Positions 10,108 to 18,068 of a stretch of 64,000 nucleotides of DNA are shown piece after piece (position 1 is the stretch's first letter; each line of letters begins with the position of its first letter). A model generated the notes under the pieces. That model did not search any database and had not been told where the DNA came from. It saw only the letters and a list, made by a program, of their open reading frames with translations. This DNA is from Caulobacter sp. S45. GTDB lineage: Bacteria; Pseudomonadota; Alphaproteobacteria; Caulobacterales; Caulobacteraceae. The stretch lies in contig NZ_LMUL01000014.1 in NCBI RefSeq assembly GCF_009765965.1, forward strand, positions 2,147,884 through 2,211,883, read 5' to 3'. The translations under genes and the position numbers were made by a program.

Positions 10108-10953
10108 ATGTCCGAAGCCCCGCCTGAGCCGATCATCGATGCGCACCAGCACTTCTGGCGCATAGGCGAACACGACTGCGTCTGGCCCCATTCCGGCTTG
10201 CGGGACATCCATCGCGATTTCGAGGCCGTAGAGCTAAAGACTCTGGCCGGGGCGGTGGGCGTACGGGGATCGGTGCTGGTGCAATCCCAGCCCAGCGACC
10301 GCGACACGGACTACCTGCTGGCGTTGGCGGCCGAGGAGCCTTTCGTGCAGGCGGTGGTCGGGTGGGTCGATCTGGCGTCGCCGACTGCGCCGGCGCGCAT
10401 CGCCGAACTCGCCAGCCATCCGAAGTTCAGGGGCGTGCGGCCCATGCTGCAGGCCTTGGCGCAGGACAGCTGGATTCTCGATCCGAGCTTGCAGCCCGCC
10501 CTCTCGGCCATGGTCGAGCATGGGTTGAGCTTCGACGCCCTGGTGCAGCCCCGCCATCTGCCCCACCTGCTGGCCTTCGCCGAGCGCCACCCCGAACTGC
10601 CGATGGTGATCGACCATGCCGCCAAGCCGGCGATCGGGCGGGGCGAGATCGCCGGCTGGCGTGAGGGGCTGCAGTCCCTGGCCGCCTTGCCTCACGTCCA
10701 CTGCAAGCTGTCCGGCCTGCTGACGGAATGTGCGCCGGGGCAGGGGGTGGAGCATCTGCGGCCGTATGTGGATCATCTGCTGGAGATGTTCGGCTGCGAA
10801 CGTCTGATGTGGGGAAGCGACTGGCCGGTGCTGAACCTGTCGGGCGACTACGCCGGCTGGCTCGCCATGGCGCAGGACTTGGTTCGCGGTTCGGGCGATA
10901 AGGCTGTGGCGTGGGTGTTCGCGCGGTCTGCACGCGGCTTCTATCGGTTCTGA
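10108..10953 (+). CDS. amidohydrolase-2 family, probable L-fuconolactonase
   Basis: A 281-aa metal-dependent hydrolase of the COG3618 type. IIDAHQHFW at the N-terminus holds the H-x-H metal ligands, IDHAAKP the third histidine region, and MWGSDWPV near the C-terminus the catalytic Asp. Members hydrolyse sugar lactones such as L-fucono-1,5-lactone or L-rhamnono-lactone in the cytoplasm. Placement between GH35 and IclR genes and close to the dehydrogenase and dehydratase supports L-fuconolactone as substrate. It starts 20 bp after the GH35 stop, with no separate promoter apparent. Confidence 0.85.
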   Translation: MSEAPPEPIIDAHQHFWRIGEHDCVWPHSGLRDIHRDFEAVELKTLAGAVGVRGSVLVQSQPSDRDTDYLLALAAEEPFVQAVVGWVDLASPTAPARIAELASHPKFRGVRPMLQALAQDSWILDPSLQPALSAMVEHGLSFDALVQPRHLPHLLAFAERHPELPMVIDHAAKPAIGRGEIAGWREGLQSLAALPHVHCKLSGLLTECAPGQGVEHLRPYVDHLLEMFGCERLMWGSDWPVLNLSGDYAGWLAMAQDLVRGSGDKAVAWVFARSARGFYRF

Positions 10954-11006
10954 CTTGCCGGCCCGATATATTCTCTTCCAGTCTGGTCCGATCCGTTGAG
11001 GCCCTT

Positions 11007-11819
11007 ATGCCTACAGAGATGCAGAACGCCGTGACCGCAGCGCCCGCCGTCGCCGACCTCGCCGACGCCGAGCGCCGCTATCGCGCCCCGGCGCTGGAGA
11101 AGGGGCTCGATATCCTCGAGCTGCTGGCCAGCAACGACCAGCCGATGACCGCCTCCCATATCTCCACGGCGCTCGACCGCTCCATGAGCGAGCTGTTCCG
11201 CATGATCCAGGTGCTGGAATACAAGGGCTACATCGTCCTGCGCAGTTCCGGCGAGGGCTACGAACTCAGCAACAAGCTGTTCACCCTGGGCATGTCCCGC
11301 GCGCCGGTGCGCAATCTGCTGGAGGCGGCCCTGCCGGTGATGCGGGACCTGTCGGACGCGACCGGCCAGTCCTGCCACATCGCGGTCGCCTCGGAGACCC
11401 AGATGGTGGTGATCGCCCGGATCGAGAACCCCGGCTATCTCGGCTTCTCCGTCCGGCCCGGCTATCGGCGCCAGCTCAACGAAGCTAGCTCGGGCGTGAC
11501 CCTGTTCGCCTTCCAGCCCGAGGCGGTGCGCCAGGCCTGGGCGGCGCGGTTCGCCCTGACCGTCGGCAAGGCCGCCATGAAGACCTTCCTGGCGCGTGCC
11601 GATGCGACGCGGGCGCGGGGCTACGAGCGCGCCGCCAGCGACTTCGTCCCGGGCGTGACCGACATCTCCACCCCGGTGATCTCCAACGAGGCGGCGGTGG
11701 CGGCGCTTACCATGCCCTACCTCAACAGCAGCGCGGCGCCGACCGACCTGGATCAGGCCATCACGGCGCTGCGGGCCGCGGCCGAGCGCATCGCCGAGGA
11801 CCTTGTCGCCACCTTGTGA
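11007..11819 (+). CDS. IclR-family transcriptional regulator, probable locus regulator
   Basis: A 270-aa regulator. The N-terminal winged helix (ALEKGLDILELLASNDQPMTASHISTAL... MSELFRMIQVLE) is followed by an IclR effector domain (PVMRDLSDATGQSCHIAV ... FSVRPGYRRQLNEASSGVTLFAF). Start ATG 11007 follows GAGG. Sitting between the hydrolase genes and the fucose oxidation genes, it is the only transcription factor in the locus and so the best candidate for its control, with fucose or a fucose oxidation product as effector. The Campylobacter jejuni fucose locus also carries an IclR regulator, which supports this by analogy. Confidence 0.88.
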   Translation: MPTEMQNAVTAAPAVADLADAERRYRAPALEKGLDILELLASNDQPMTASHISTALDRSMSELFRMIQVLEYKGYIVLRSSGEGYELSNKLFTLGMSRAPVRNLLEAALPVMRDLSDATGQSCHIAVASETQMVVIARIENPGYLGFSVRPGYRRQLNEASSGVTLFAFQPEAVRQAWAARFALTVGKAAMKTFLARADATRARGYERAASDFVPGVTDISTPVISNEAAVAALTMPYLNSSAAPTDLDQAITALRAAAERIAEDLVATL

Positions 11820-11868
11820 ACCACGCCTAAAAATCCTTTTGGCAAAGGTGCATTTGGCCTGCGTTCCG

Positions 11869-11894
11869 TTTCACTTGCGCAATGACTTTCACTT
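11869..11894. promoter_or_regulatory. direct TTTCACTT repeats upstream of dehydrogenase gene
   Basis: TTTCACTT occurs twice, at 11869-11876 and 11887-11894, spaced by 18 bp, in an AT-rich pocket just before the aldo/keto reductase gene. The complementary strand reads AAGTGAAA, close to half-sites in the palindromes at 4712 and 17296. A regulator site or promoter is likely for the oxidation operon. The repeat region overlaps an in-frame ATG at 11882, one reason to prefer the later start. Confidence 0.38.
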
Positions 11895-11917
11895 ATAAAG
11901 CGGATAGGCTGCGCTTT

Positions 11918-13240
11918 ATGGATTTGCGGTTGACGGTGGGTGGCGCGCGCGTGGCGTATCCGGCGCTCGGTTTCGGGGCGGCGGCGATCGGCAATCTCTA
12001 TCGGCCCATCTCCGACGCGGAAGCGTCCGAGGCCGTCCGCGTCGCCCTGGCCGAGGGCGTGACCTATTTCGACACCGCACCGCATTACGGCTTTGGCCTG
12101 AGCGAGACGCGGTTGGGCGCGGCGCTGGCGCAATTCGATCCCGAGCAGCGCGCCCTGGTGTCCACCAAGGTCGGGCGGCGGCTGGAGCCGATCGCCGAGG
12201 GCGCCGGTGCGGGCAGCCGGCACGGCTTCGTCGATGCGGCGCCGTTCGAGCCGGTGTTCGACTACAGTTACGACGCGGTGATGCGATCCTATGTGGATAG
12301 CCGCCGCCGGTTGAGGCGGGACCGCATCGACATCCTGCTGGCCCACGACCTTGGCCGCCTCGTCCACGGTGACGCCCATCCCGAACGGTTCCACCAGTTC
12401 ATGACCGGCGGCTATCGGGCGTTGCAGGAGCTGCGCGACAGCGGCGCTGTCGGGGCGATCGGCCTGGGCGTCAACGAGTGGCGGGTCTGCGAAGAGGCGC
12501 TGGCCGTGGGCGATTTCGACGTCTTCCTGTTGGCAGGGCGCTACACCCTGCTCGAACAGGCGGCCCTGGACAGCTTCCTGCCGCTGTGCGCGGCGAGGGG
12601 CGTGTCGGTGATCGTCGGCGGCCCGTTCAATTCCGGCGTCCTGGCCCAGGGCGGGGCTGCGCCTGGTCCGTTGCGCTACGATTACGAAACGCCGCCGGAC
12701 ACGGTGATGGCGCGGGTGGCGCGGCTTCGGGCGGTGTGCGAGCGGTTCGGCGTTCCGCTGGCGGCGGCGGCGCTCCAGTTTCCCCTGGCCCATCCGCAGG
12801 TCTGCAGTGTCATTCCAGGGTTGGCGGACCCGCAGGAAGTCACCGACGCCGTCCGCCTCATGCGCACCCCGCTTCCTGAGGCGCTCTGGCGGACTCTGCG
12901 CGAAGAAGGGTTGCTGCATCCCGAGGCGCCCACGCCCATGGCGCCCGCCTCGCCTTTCCTGCTGCTGCACGAGGACGACAACGTGCTGGTCGTACGTGCG
13001 TCGGTGCGCCGGGGCGATCTCATTGTCATCGAGGGCCGTCCGACTACGGCCACGGCCGATGTCGAGGTCGGCCACAAGCTCGCGCGTCGCCCCCTGCAGG
13101 CCGGCGACAAGGTCTATAAGTACGGCGTCCCGATCGGGTCCATGCGCGTGCGGGCCGAGGCGGGGGAGCACCTCCATATGCACAACATGCGCAGCGACTA
13201 CATCTCCGGTCATACGCGTGACGGTGTGGCGGCGGATTGA
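11918..13240 (+). CDS. aldo/keto reductase (L-fucose dehydrogenase type) fused to SAF/UxaA small-subunit domain
   Basis: A 440-aa two-domain protein. Residues 1 to about 335 form an aldo/keto reductase: LGFGAAAIGNLY, catalytic Asp52 and Tyr57 in FDTAPHYGFGLSETR, Lys in VSTKVGR and His in LLAHDLG. It resembles NAD(P)-dependent L-fucose or D-threo-aldose 1-dehydrogenases. Residues about 341-440 match the altronate dehydratase small subunit (SAF domain): EDDNVLVV, GHKLARRPLQAGDKVYKYG, and GEHLHMHNMRSDY. The catalytic large subunit is the next gene, 4 bp downstream. An in-frame ATG at 12938, preceded by GAGG, could give a free 100-aa SAF subunit. ATG 11918 is preferred over 11882, which lies in the promoter-like repeats; neither has a strong ribosome site. 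Confidence 0.85.
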   Translation: MDLRLTVGGARVAYPALGFGAAAIGNLYRPISDAEASEAVRVALAEGVTYFDTAPHYGFGLSETRLGAALAQFDPEQRALVSTKVGRRLEPIAEGAGAGSRHGFVDAAPFEPVFDYSYDAVMRSYVDSRRRLRRDRIDILLAHDLGRLVHGDAHPERFHQFMTGGYRALQELRDSGAVGAIGLGVNEWRVCEEALAVGDFDVFLLAGRYTLLEQAALDSFLPLCAARGVSVIVGGPFNSGVLAQGGAAPGPLRYDYETPPDTVMARVARLRAVCERFGVPLAAAALQFPLAHPQVCSVIPGLADPQEVTDAVRLMRTPLPEALWRTLREEGLLHPEAPTPMAPASPFLLLHEDDNVLVVRASVRRGDLIVIEGRPTTATADVEVGHKLARRPLQAGDKVYKYGVPIGSMRVRAEAGEHLHMHNMRSDYISGHTRDGVAAD

Positions 13241-13244
13241 GACG

Positions 13245-14474
13245 ATGACCGACACCTTTCGAGGCTATCTGCGCGCCGACGGCCGCAAGGGCGTGCGCAA
13301 CGTGGTGACGGTGGTCTATCTGGTGGAGTGCGCCCACCACGTGGCCCGCCATATCGCCACCCGCAGCGACGATCCAGACGTCCACCTGATCGGCTTTCCC
13401 GGCTGCTATCCCAACGCCTATGCGCTCAAGGTGATGGAGGCGGTCTGCACCCACCCCAATGTCGGCGGCGTGCTGCTGGTGTCGCTGGGCTGCGAGGGCT
13501 TCAATCGCGAACAGCTCCAGGCGGCTATCGTCGCCAGCGGACGCCCGGTCGAGCTGCTGGTGATCCAGGAGGCGGGCGGTACGCGCGCCACCATCGCCGC
13601 CGGCCTGCAAGCCGTGGACCGGCTGAAGGCCTTGGCCGCTAAGACGCCCGTCGGGCCGATGCGCCTGGACGAACTGGTGATCGGCACCATCTGCGGCGGC
13701 TCCGACGGCACCAGCGGCATCACCGCCAACCCCGCCGTGGGCCGCTGCTTCGACCAACTGGTGGCGGCGGGCGCGACCTGCATCTTCGAGGAGACGGGCG
13801 AGCTGATCGGTTGCGAAGGGGTGATGGCGGACCGCGCGATCACGCCCGAGCTGGGCATGGAGATCCGCGCCAGCGTGGCCAAGGCCGAACGCTACTACAC
13901 CACCATGGGCTTCGGCAGTTTCGCCCCTGGCAACGCGGAGGGCGGGCTGACCACCCAGGAGGAGAAGTCGATGGGCGCCTACTCCAAGTCCGGCGCCTCG
14001 CCGATCAGTGGGGTGATCAAGCCCGGCGACCTGCCGCCGGCGGGCGGGCTGTACCTGCTCGACATGATCCCCGACGGGGAGGTGCGATACGGCTTCCCCA
14101 ACATCTCCGACAACGCCGAGATTGTGGAGCTGATCGCCTGCGGGGCGCACATCAACCTGTTCACCACCGGGCGCGGCTCGGTGGTGGGGTCGGCCATCTC
14201 GCCGGTGATCAAGGTCTGCGCCAACCCCGAGACCTATCGCCGGCTGGAAGGCGACATGGACGTGGACGCGGGCCGCATCCTGGACGGCGTGGCGAGCCTG
14301 GACGAGGTGGGCCAGGAGATCCTGGACCGGGTGGTGGCCGTGGCGTCTGGCCAACGCACCTGCTCCGAAGAGCTTGGCCACCAGGAGTTCATCCTGACCT
14401 ACAAGGCGTTCGAGCCCAGCGGGCCCGCTTGCCTGCCGCTCAGCCAGGTGGCGTTCCGGCTGGCTGTGGTCTGA
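13245..14474 (+). CDS. UxaA-family dehydratase large subunit, probable L-fuconate dehydratase
   Basis: A 409-aa homologue of the C-terminal catalytic part of altronate dehydratase UxaA. Family stretches are FRGYLRADGRKGVRN, LIGFPGCYPNAYA, LVSLGCEGFN, IGTICGGSDGTSGITANPAVG and FTTGRGSVVG. Cysteines and acidic residues suitable for a metal site are present. It lacks its own SAF domain, which is supplied by the end of the preceding gene. Expected reaction is L-fuconate to 2-keto-3-deoxy-L-fuconate. C. jejuni uses a split UxaA pair in its fucose locus, a precedent for this role. Altronate or galactarate remain alternatives on sequence alone. Confidence 0.85.
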   Translation: MTDTFRGYLRADGRKGVRNVVTVVYLVECAHHVARHIATRSDDPDVHLIGFPGCYPNAYALKVMEAVCTHPNVGGVLLVSLGCEGFNREQLQAAIVASGRPVELLVIQEAGGTRATIAAGLQAVDRLKALAAKTPVGPMRLDELVIGTICGGSDGTSGITANPAVGRCFDQLVAAGATCIFEETGELIGCEGVMADRAITPELGMEIRASVAKAERYYTTMGFGSFAPGNAEGGLTTQEEKSMGAYSKSGASPISGVIKPGDLPPAGGLYLLDMIPDGEVRYGFPNISDNAEIVELIACGAHINLFTTGRGSVVGSAISPVIKVCANPETYRRLEGDMDVDAGRILDGVASLDEVGQEILDRVVAVASGQRTCSEELGHQEFILTYKAFEPSGPACLPLSQVAFRLAVV

Positions 14475-14481
14475 GGCGGCG

Positions 14482-14826
14482 ATGGCGCGCCGTTGCCTGA
14501 TCCTCGACCTGAAGGACGATCCCGAGCTGATCGCCCGCTACAAGCAATGGCACACGCCGGGACGCACCCCGCCGGCGGTGATCGCAGCCATCCGCGCCGC
14601 CGGCGTCGAGGCGATGGAAATCTACCTTTCCGGCGATCGGCTGGTCATGATCATGGAGACCGGACCCGAAGCGTCGGACGACGTTCGCGCCGACGCCAGC
14701 CCCGATCCCGAGTTGCGGGCGTGGGAACAGCTCATGGACGCCTTCCAGAAGCCGGTTCCCTGGGCGACGCCCGGGGAGAAGTGGACGCCAACGGAGCTGA
14801 TCTTCGACCTCGACGCCCACGGCTGA
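14482..14826 (+). CDS. RhaM/DUF718-type sugar mutarotase, probable L-fucose mutarotase
   Basis: A 114-aa small alpha/beta protein of the L-rhamnose mutarotase family (COG3254). LDLKDDPELIARYKQWH, a central AMEIYLSGDRLVMIMET strand pair and the ending WTPTELIFDLD are typical. These enzymes interconvert alpha and beta anomers of 6-deoxy-L-sugars so that a dehydrogenase receives the right form. It starts 7 bp after the dehydratase and is the last gene of the run. A family member also sits in the C. jejuni fucose locus, so fucose is the preferred substrate guess over rhamnose. Confidence 0.82.
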   Translation: MARRCLILDLKDDPELIARYKQWHTPGRTPPAVIAAIRAAGVEAMEIYLSGDRLVMIMETGPEASDDVRADASPDPELRAWEQLMDAFQKPVPWATPGEKWTPTELIFDLDAHG

Positions 14827-14848
14827 GCCCTAGGTCCATACTCAATTA

Positions 14849-14880
14849 CCGCTCATCCCGGCGAATGCCGGGATGAGCGG
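14849..14880. repeat. perfect palindromic repeat between convergent genes
   Basis: Arms CCGCTCATCCCGGC (14849-14862) and its exact complement (14867-14880) flank the 4-base loop GAAT, a 14-bp perfect stem. It resembles the CCGCTCATCCCCGCG elements at 61619-61707. Such elements are dispersed in related genomes, and here it sits between convergent genes where it could act as a two-way terminator, though no T-run follows. Confidence 0.75.
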
Positions 14881-14946
14881 AGAGGAAATTCGTAAATCTC
14901 TGCTGTTGCTGCATCCAATTGAATTTGGACCGTATCTCGGCGGGGA

Positions 14947-17181
14947 TCACCCCGCCGGATGGTAGGATGCGGGCAGGCTGCGCGCGTCCAGCCGCAGCTT
15001 AGCCGACGCCTTCAGGTCGCGTGACGAGGCGCCCAGCCAGACCTGATATGCGCCTGCGCCGCGCCGCCAGCCATGCGCGGCCGTGTCCCATAGCGACAGC
15101 AGGCGAGGATCGACGGTCAGCGTGACCCGCCGGCTCTCGCCGGGTCGCAGCTTCAGCTTGCGGAAACCGCCGAGCCGGCGCGGGGCCTCCCAGGCGCCGG
15201 ACGCCGCGCCGACATAGACCTGGGGTATGGCGTAACCTTCGCGAGGGCCGGTGTTGGCCACGGTGAAGCTCACCGCCAGATCGCCGCCGCGCTGCGTCAG
15301 CTTCAGGCCGCCATAGGTGAAGTGGGTGTAGGACTGGCCCTCGCCGAAGGCGAAGGCGGGGCTCAGCCCCTTCTGGTCGTACCACTTGTACCCGACCGCA
15401 GCCCCCTCGGCGTAGGTCACGTCGAAGGGCGCGTTCTCGGGCAGGCCCTCGCCGTCGAGCCTGGGCCGGGGGAGCTGATCCAGGCTGTCGGGGAAGCTCA
15501 CGGGCAGTCGGCCCGAGGCGTCGGCCCGGCCGGTCAGCACGTCGGCGATGGCCTCGCCGCCGGCCGTGCCCGGATACCAGGCCTCGACCACGCCGGCGAC
15601 CCGGCCGCGCCAGGGGGTGAACACCGGGCCGCCGGTCTCCAGCACCACCACGGTTCGGGGATTGGCGGCGGCGACAGCGGAGATCAGGGCGTCCTGGCGC
15701 TCGGGCAGGGTGAGCGGGAAGTCCTGGGATTCGGCGGTCCACTGGGTGGCGAAGACCAGGACCACGTCGCTGTGCGCCGCCAGGCTGGCCGCAGCGGCCG
15801 GATCACGGCCATCGGCATAGGCGATGCGGGCCTTGGGCAGGCGGGCCTTCAGCGCCTGGAGCGGCGAGGAGGGATCGTAGATCACCGGGCCCGGCCACGT
15901 CGTCGGCTGCACGCCGGGAACCGCCGTCCCGCCGCGCGGATGGACCTGGGCCGAGCCGCCGCCGGCCAGCACGCCGACGTCGGCATGCCCGCCGATCACC
16001 GCGATCCGAAGCGGCCGATCCCCCAGCGGCAGCGCGCCTCCGGTGTTCTTGAGCAGCACGATGGCCTGGGTTTCGTCCGCGCGGGTGACGGCGGCGTGGG
16101 CGGCGTAGTCGATCGGGCCCGGCGCCACCGGATGGTCGATCACGCCCTTGGCGAACAGGGTGCGCAGGATGTGGTGGACCATGTCGTCCAGCCGTGCCTG
16201 GGGGACTTGTCCGGCCTTGATCGCCGCGTCCAGCTTGCCGTTGGTGAACCAAGCCGTGTCGGGGGTGGAGACGCCGTCCTCCTGGTCGAGCCCGGCCAGG
16301 GCGGCGGCGGCGGTGCTGTGCGTGCCCTCCCAGTCGGACATGACATAGCCCTTCCAGGCCCAGTCGCCCTTCAGCACCTGGTTCAGCAGGTGGTCGTTCT
16401 CGCAGGAATGCACCCCCTCGACCCTGTTGTAGGAGCACATCACCGAGCCCGGATCGGCCTTCTCGATGGCGATCTCGAAGGCCAGCAGGTCCGACATGCG
16501 GCCAGCGGCCTCGTCGATATGGACGTCGAGTACGGTGCGCCCGGTCTCCTGGTCGTTGTAGGCGTAGTGCTTCACCGTCGAGACGATGTGGTTGGACTGG
16601 ATGCCGGCGATCTGCGCGCCGGCCATGGTCCCCGCCAGCAGCGGGTCTTCGCCGGCGTACTCGAAGTTGCGGCCGTTGCGCGGCTCGCGGATCAGGTCGA
16701 CCCCGCCGGCGAGCTGGACGTTCATGCCCGAGGCGCGCGCCTCCGCCCCGACCATGGCGCCGCCCTGGAACGCCAGCTCCGGGTTCCAGGTCGCGGTAGT
16801 GGCCAGCCCGGACGGCAGCGCAGTGCGCTCGAAGGCGACCTTGGCCGAGCTCTGGGTGGCGACGCCCACGCCTGCATCGCTTTCCCACTGCGGCGGGATG
16901 CCCAGCCGTGGAATGCCCGGCACCACGCCGGCCTGTCCCTGACGGGCCTCGGGCGGCGCGGTCCAGTGCTTGGCGGTCAGGTCGACGCCGTAGAAGCCGG
17001 TGACCAGGGTGAGCTTTTCCGCCTGGGTCATCCGCGTGAGCAACAGCTCGGCCCGGGCGTCCGATCCGAGCCGGGCGTTCATCCAAGGCCTGCCGACGTC
17101 GTTTCCCCCTGCCTGGGCCGACGTCGCTGCGGCCAGCACCGAGAGCGCTACCATTCCGTACTTCACACGTCGCCCGATCAT
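14947..17181 (-). CDS. GH3 beta-glycosidase (beta-glucosidase or beta-xylosidase)
   Basis: A 744-aa GH3 enzyme. ATG 17181 is chosen for its AGAGGGGAA ribosome site; upstream in-frame Met codons lack one. Signal peptide ends at SAQAG. Domain order: GH3 N-terminal barrel with the nucleophile Asp283 in YVMSDWEGTHS and substrate-binding VKHYAYNDQE; the C-terminal alpha/beta sandwich (RIAVIGGHADVGVLAGGGSAQV); then a fibronectin type III-like domain (VSFTVANTGPREGYAIPQVYV). It probably cleaves terminal beta-linked glucose or xylose in the periplasm and would finish backbone breakdown of xyloglucan oligosaccharides. It converges with the fucose oxidation operon and has its own AT-rich promoter region. 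Confidence 0.9.
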   Translation of the reverse strand: MIGRRVKYGMVALSVLAAATSAQAGGNDVGRPWMNARLGSDARAELLLTRMTQAEKLTLVTGFYGVDLTAKHWTAPPEARQGQAGVVPGIPRLGIPPQWESDAGVGVATQSSAKVAFERTALPSGLATTATWNPELAFQGGAMVGAEARASGMNVQLAGGVDLIREPRNGRNFEYAGEDPLLAGTMAGAQIAGIQSNHIVSTVKHYAYNDQETGRTVLDVHIDEAAGRMSDLLAFEIAIEKADPGSVMCSYNRVEGVHSCENDHLLNQVLKGDWAWKGYVMSDWEGTHSTAAAALAGLDQEDGVSTPDTAWFTNGKLDAAIKAGQVPQARLDDMVHHILRTLFAKGVIDHPVAPGPIDYAAHAAVTRADETQAIVLLKNTGGALPLGDRPLRIAVIGGHADVGVLAGGGSAQVHPRGGTAVPGVQPTTWPGPVIYDPSSPLQALKARLPKARIAYADGRDPAAAASLAAHSDVVLVFATQWTAESQDFPLTLPERQDALISAVAAANPRTVVVLETGGPVFTPWRGRVAGVVEAWYPGTAGGEAIADVLTGRADASGRLPVSFPDSLDQLPRPRLDGEGLPENAPFDVTYAEGAAVGYKWYDQKGLSPAFAFGEGQSYTHFTYGGLKLTQRGGDLAVSFTVANTGPREGYAIPQVYVGAASGAWEAPRRLGGFRKLKLRPGESRRVTLTVDPRLLSLWDTAAHGWRRGAGAYQVWLGASSRDLKASAKLRLDARSLPASYHPAG

Positions 17182-17295
17182 GGCGTTTCCCCTCTTTTTC
17201 ATTGGGAGCCGATCCGGCTCCGATGGACGCCCGTCGCCGAAGCCCGTCGTCCGGGCGTGGGGGATGGGTAAGCCTTCCTCATACAATCGGCGCAA

Positions 17296-17311
17296 TTTTC
17301 ACATGTCAAAA
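17296..17311. promoter_or_regulatory. palindrome upstream of GH3 gene
   Basis: TTTTCACATGTCAAAA is symmetric at 14 of 16 positions and is followed by the AT-rich stretch ACATTATTATAA. It lies about 115 bp upstream of the GH3 start. Its core resembles the palindrome at 4712-4731 upstream of the TonB receptor. It is a candidate binding site for a shared regulator. Confidence 0.42.
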
Positions 17312-17339
17312 CATTATTATAAGCGGGGGCGCTGTTGAA

Positions 17340-18068
17340 TCAGGCGGCGTCGTGGAAGATAACGCCCAAGATGTGTCTTTGTCCCGATCGGACGCGGCTG
17401 ACCCCATGGCGCAGGTTGACCCGGTAGTCGCCGCGAGCGCCCTGCACCGGCCGACTATTGACCGCGAACACGACCGCATCGCCCTTGCTCAGCGGCACGA
17501 CCGCCGCCCGTGTCTGCATACGGGGCCGTTGTTCGGTCAGGACGAATTCGCCGCCATCGAAGTCCTCGCCGGGCTCCGACAGCAGGACGGCGATCTGCAG
17601 CGGGAAGACGTGTTCGCCGTACAGGTCCTGGTGCAGGCAATTATAGTCCCCGGGCCCGTATTGGAGCAGCAGGGGCGTCGGACGCACTTGGCCGGCGCGA
17701 TGGCACCGCTCCAGGAAGGTGGCGTGATCGTCGGGGAACCGGACCTCCATCCCCATCCGCGCGTGCCAGCGATTGGCCAACGGGGCGAGGTGGGGGTAGA
17801 GCGTGGTCCGAAGCGCCTGTACGAGCGGCGGCAGCGAGTAGCTGAAGTAGCGATATTCGCCACGGCCGTATCCATGGCGGGCCATGACCACCTGGCTGCG
17901 GAAGCCATCGCTCCGACCATACAGGTCGGCGACGGCCCCGCATTCCGCCCCGGTCAGGAGCTTCGGCAGCACCGTCCAGCCCTGGGCGTCCAGGTCCGCC
18001 GAAACGCGCGGCCAGTCGATCGCGGCGGCCCGCTCGTCCGAGCGGCGGTTCAAGTCGACGCCGCTCAC
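17340..18068 (-). CDS. 2OG-Fe(II) oxygenase coupled to alkyltransferase gene
   Basis: A 242-aa protein starting at GTG 18068, which overlaps the ogt stop (GTGA, 18065-18068); the frame is open further upstream only as a shadow of ogt. NCLHQDLYG carries the His-x-Asp iron pair. The distal His and 2-oxoglutarate-binding Arg are probably in LRHGVSRVRSGQR. The fold type is that of COG3826-like dioxygenases rather than classical AlkB, whose signature residues are not seen. Close coupling to ogt and the facing ada gene suggest a role in the alkylation damage response, perhaps on nucleic acid or protein. Substrate unknown. Confidence 0.75.
   Translation of the reverse strand: MSGVDLNRRSDERAAAIDWPRVSADLDAQGWTVLPKLLTGAECGAVADLYGRSDGFRSQVVMARHGYGRGEYRYFSYSLPPLVQALRTTLYPHLAPLANRWHARMGMEVRFPDDHATFLERCHRAGQVRPTPLLLQYGPGDYNCLHQDLYGEHVFPLQIAVLLSEPGEDFDGGEFVLTEQRPRMQTRAAVVPLSKGDAVVFAVNSRPVQGARGDYRVNLRHGVSRVRSGQRHILGVIFHDAA

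Noticed and set aside
11835-11848. CCTTTTGGCAAAGG as a terminator after the IclR gene
   Set aside because: Only a 5-bp stem without a T-run; too weak to call.
12807-13244. N-terminal extension of the UxaA large-subunit frame
   Set aside because: It reads through the SAF domain of the previous gene out of frame; family homology starts at ATG 13245.
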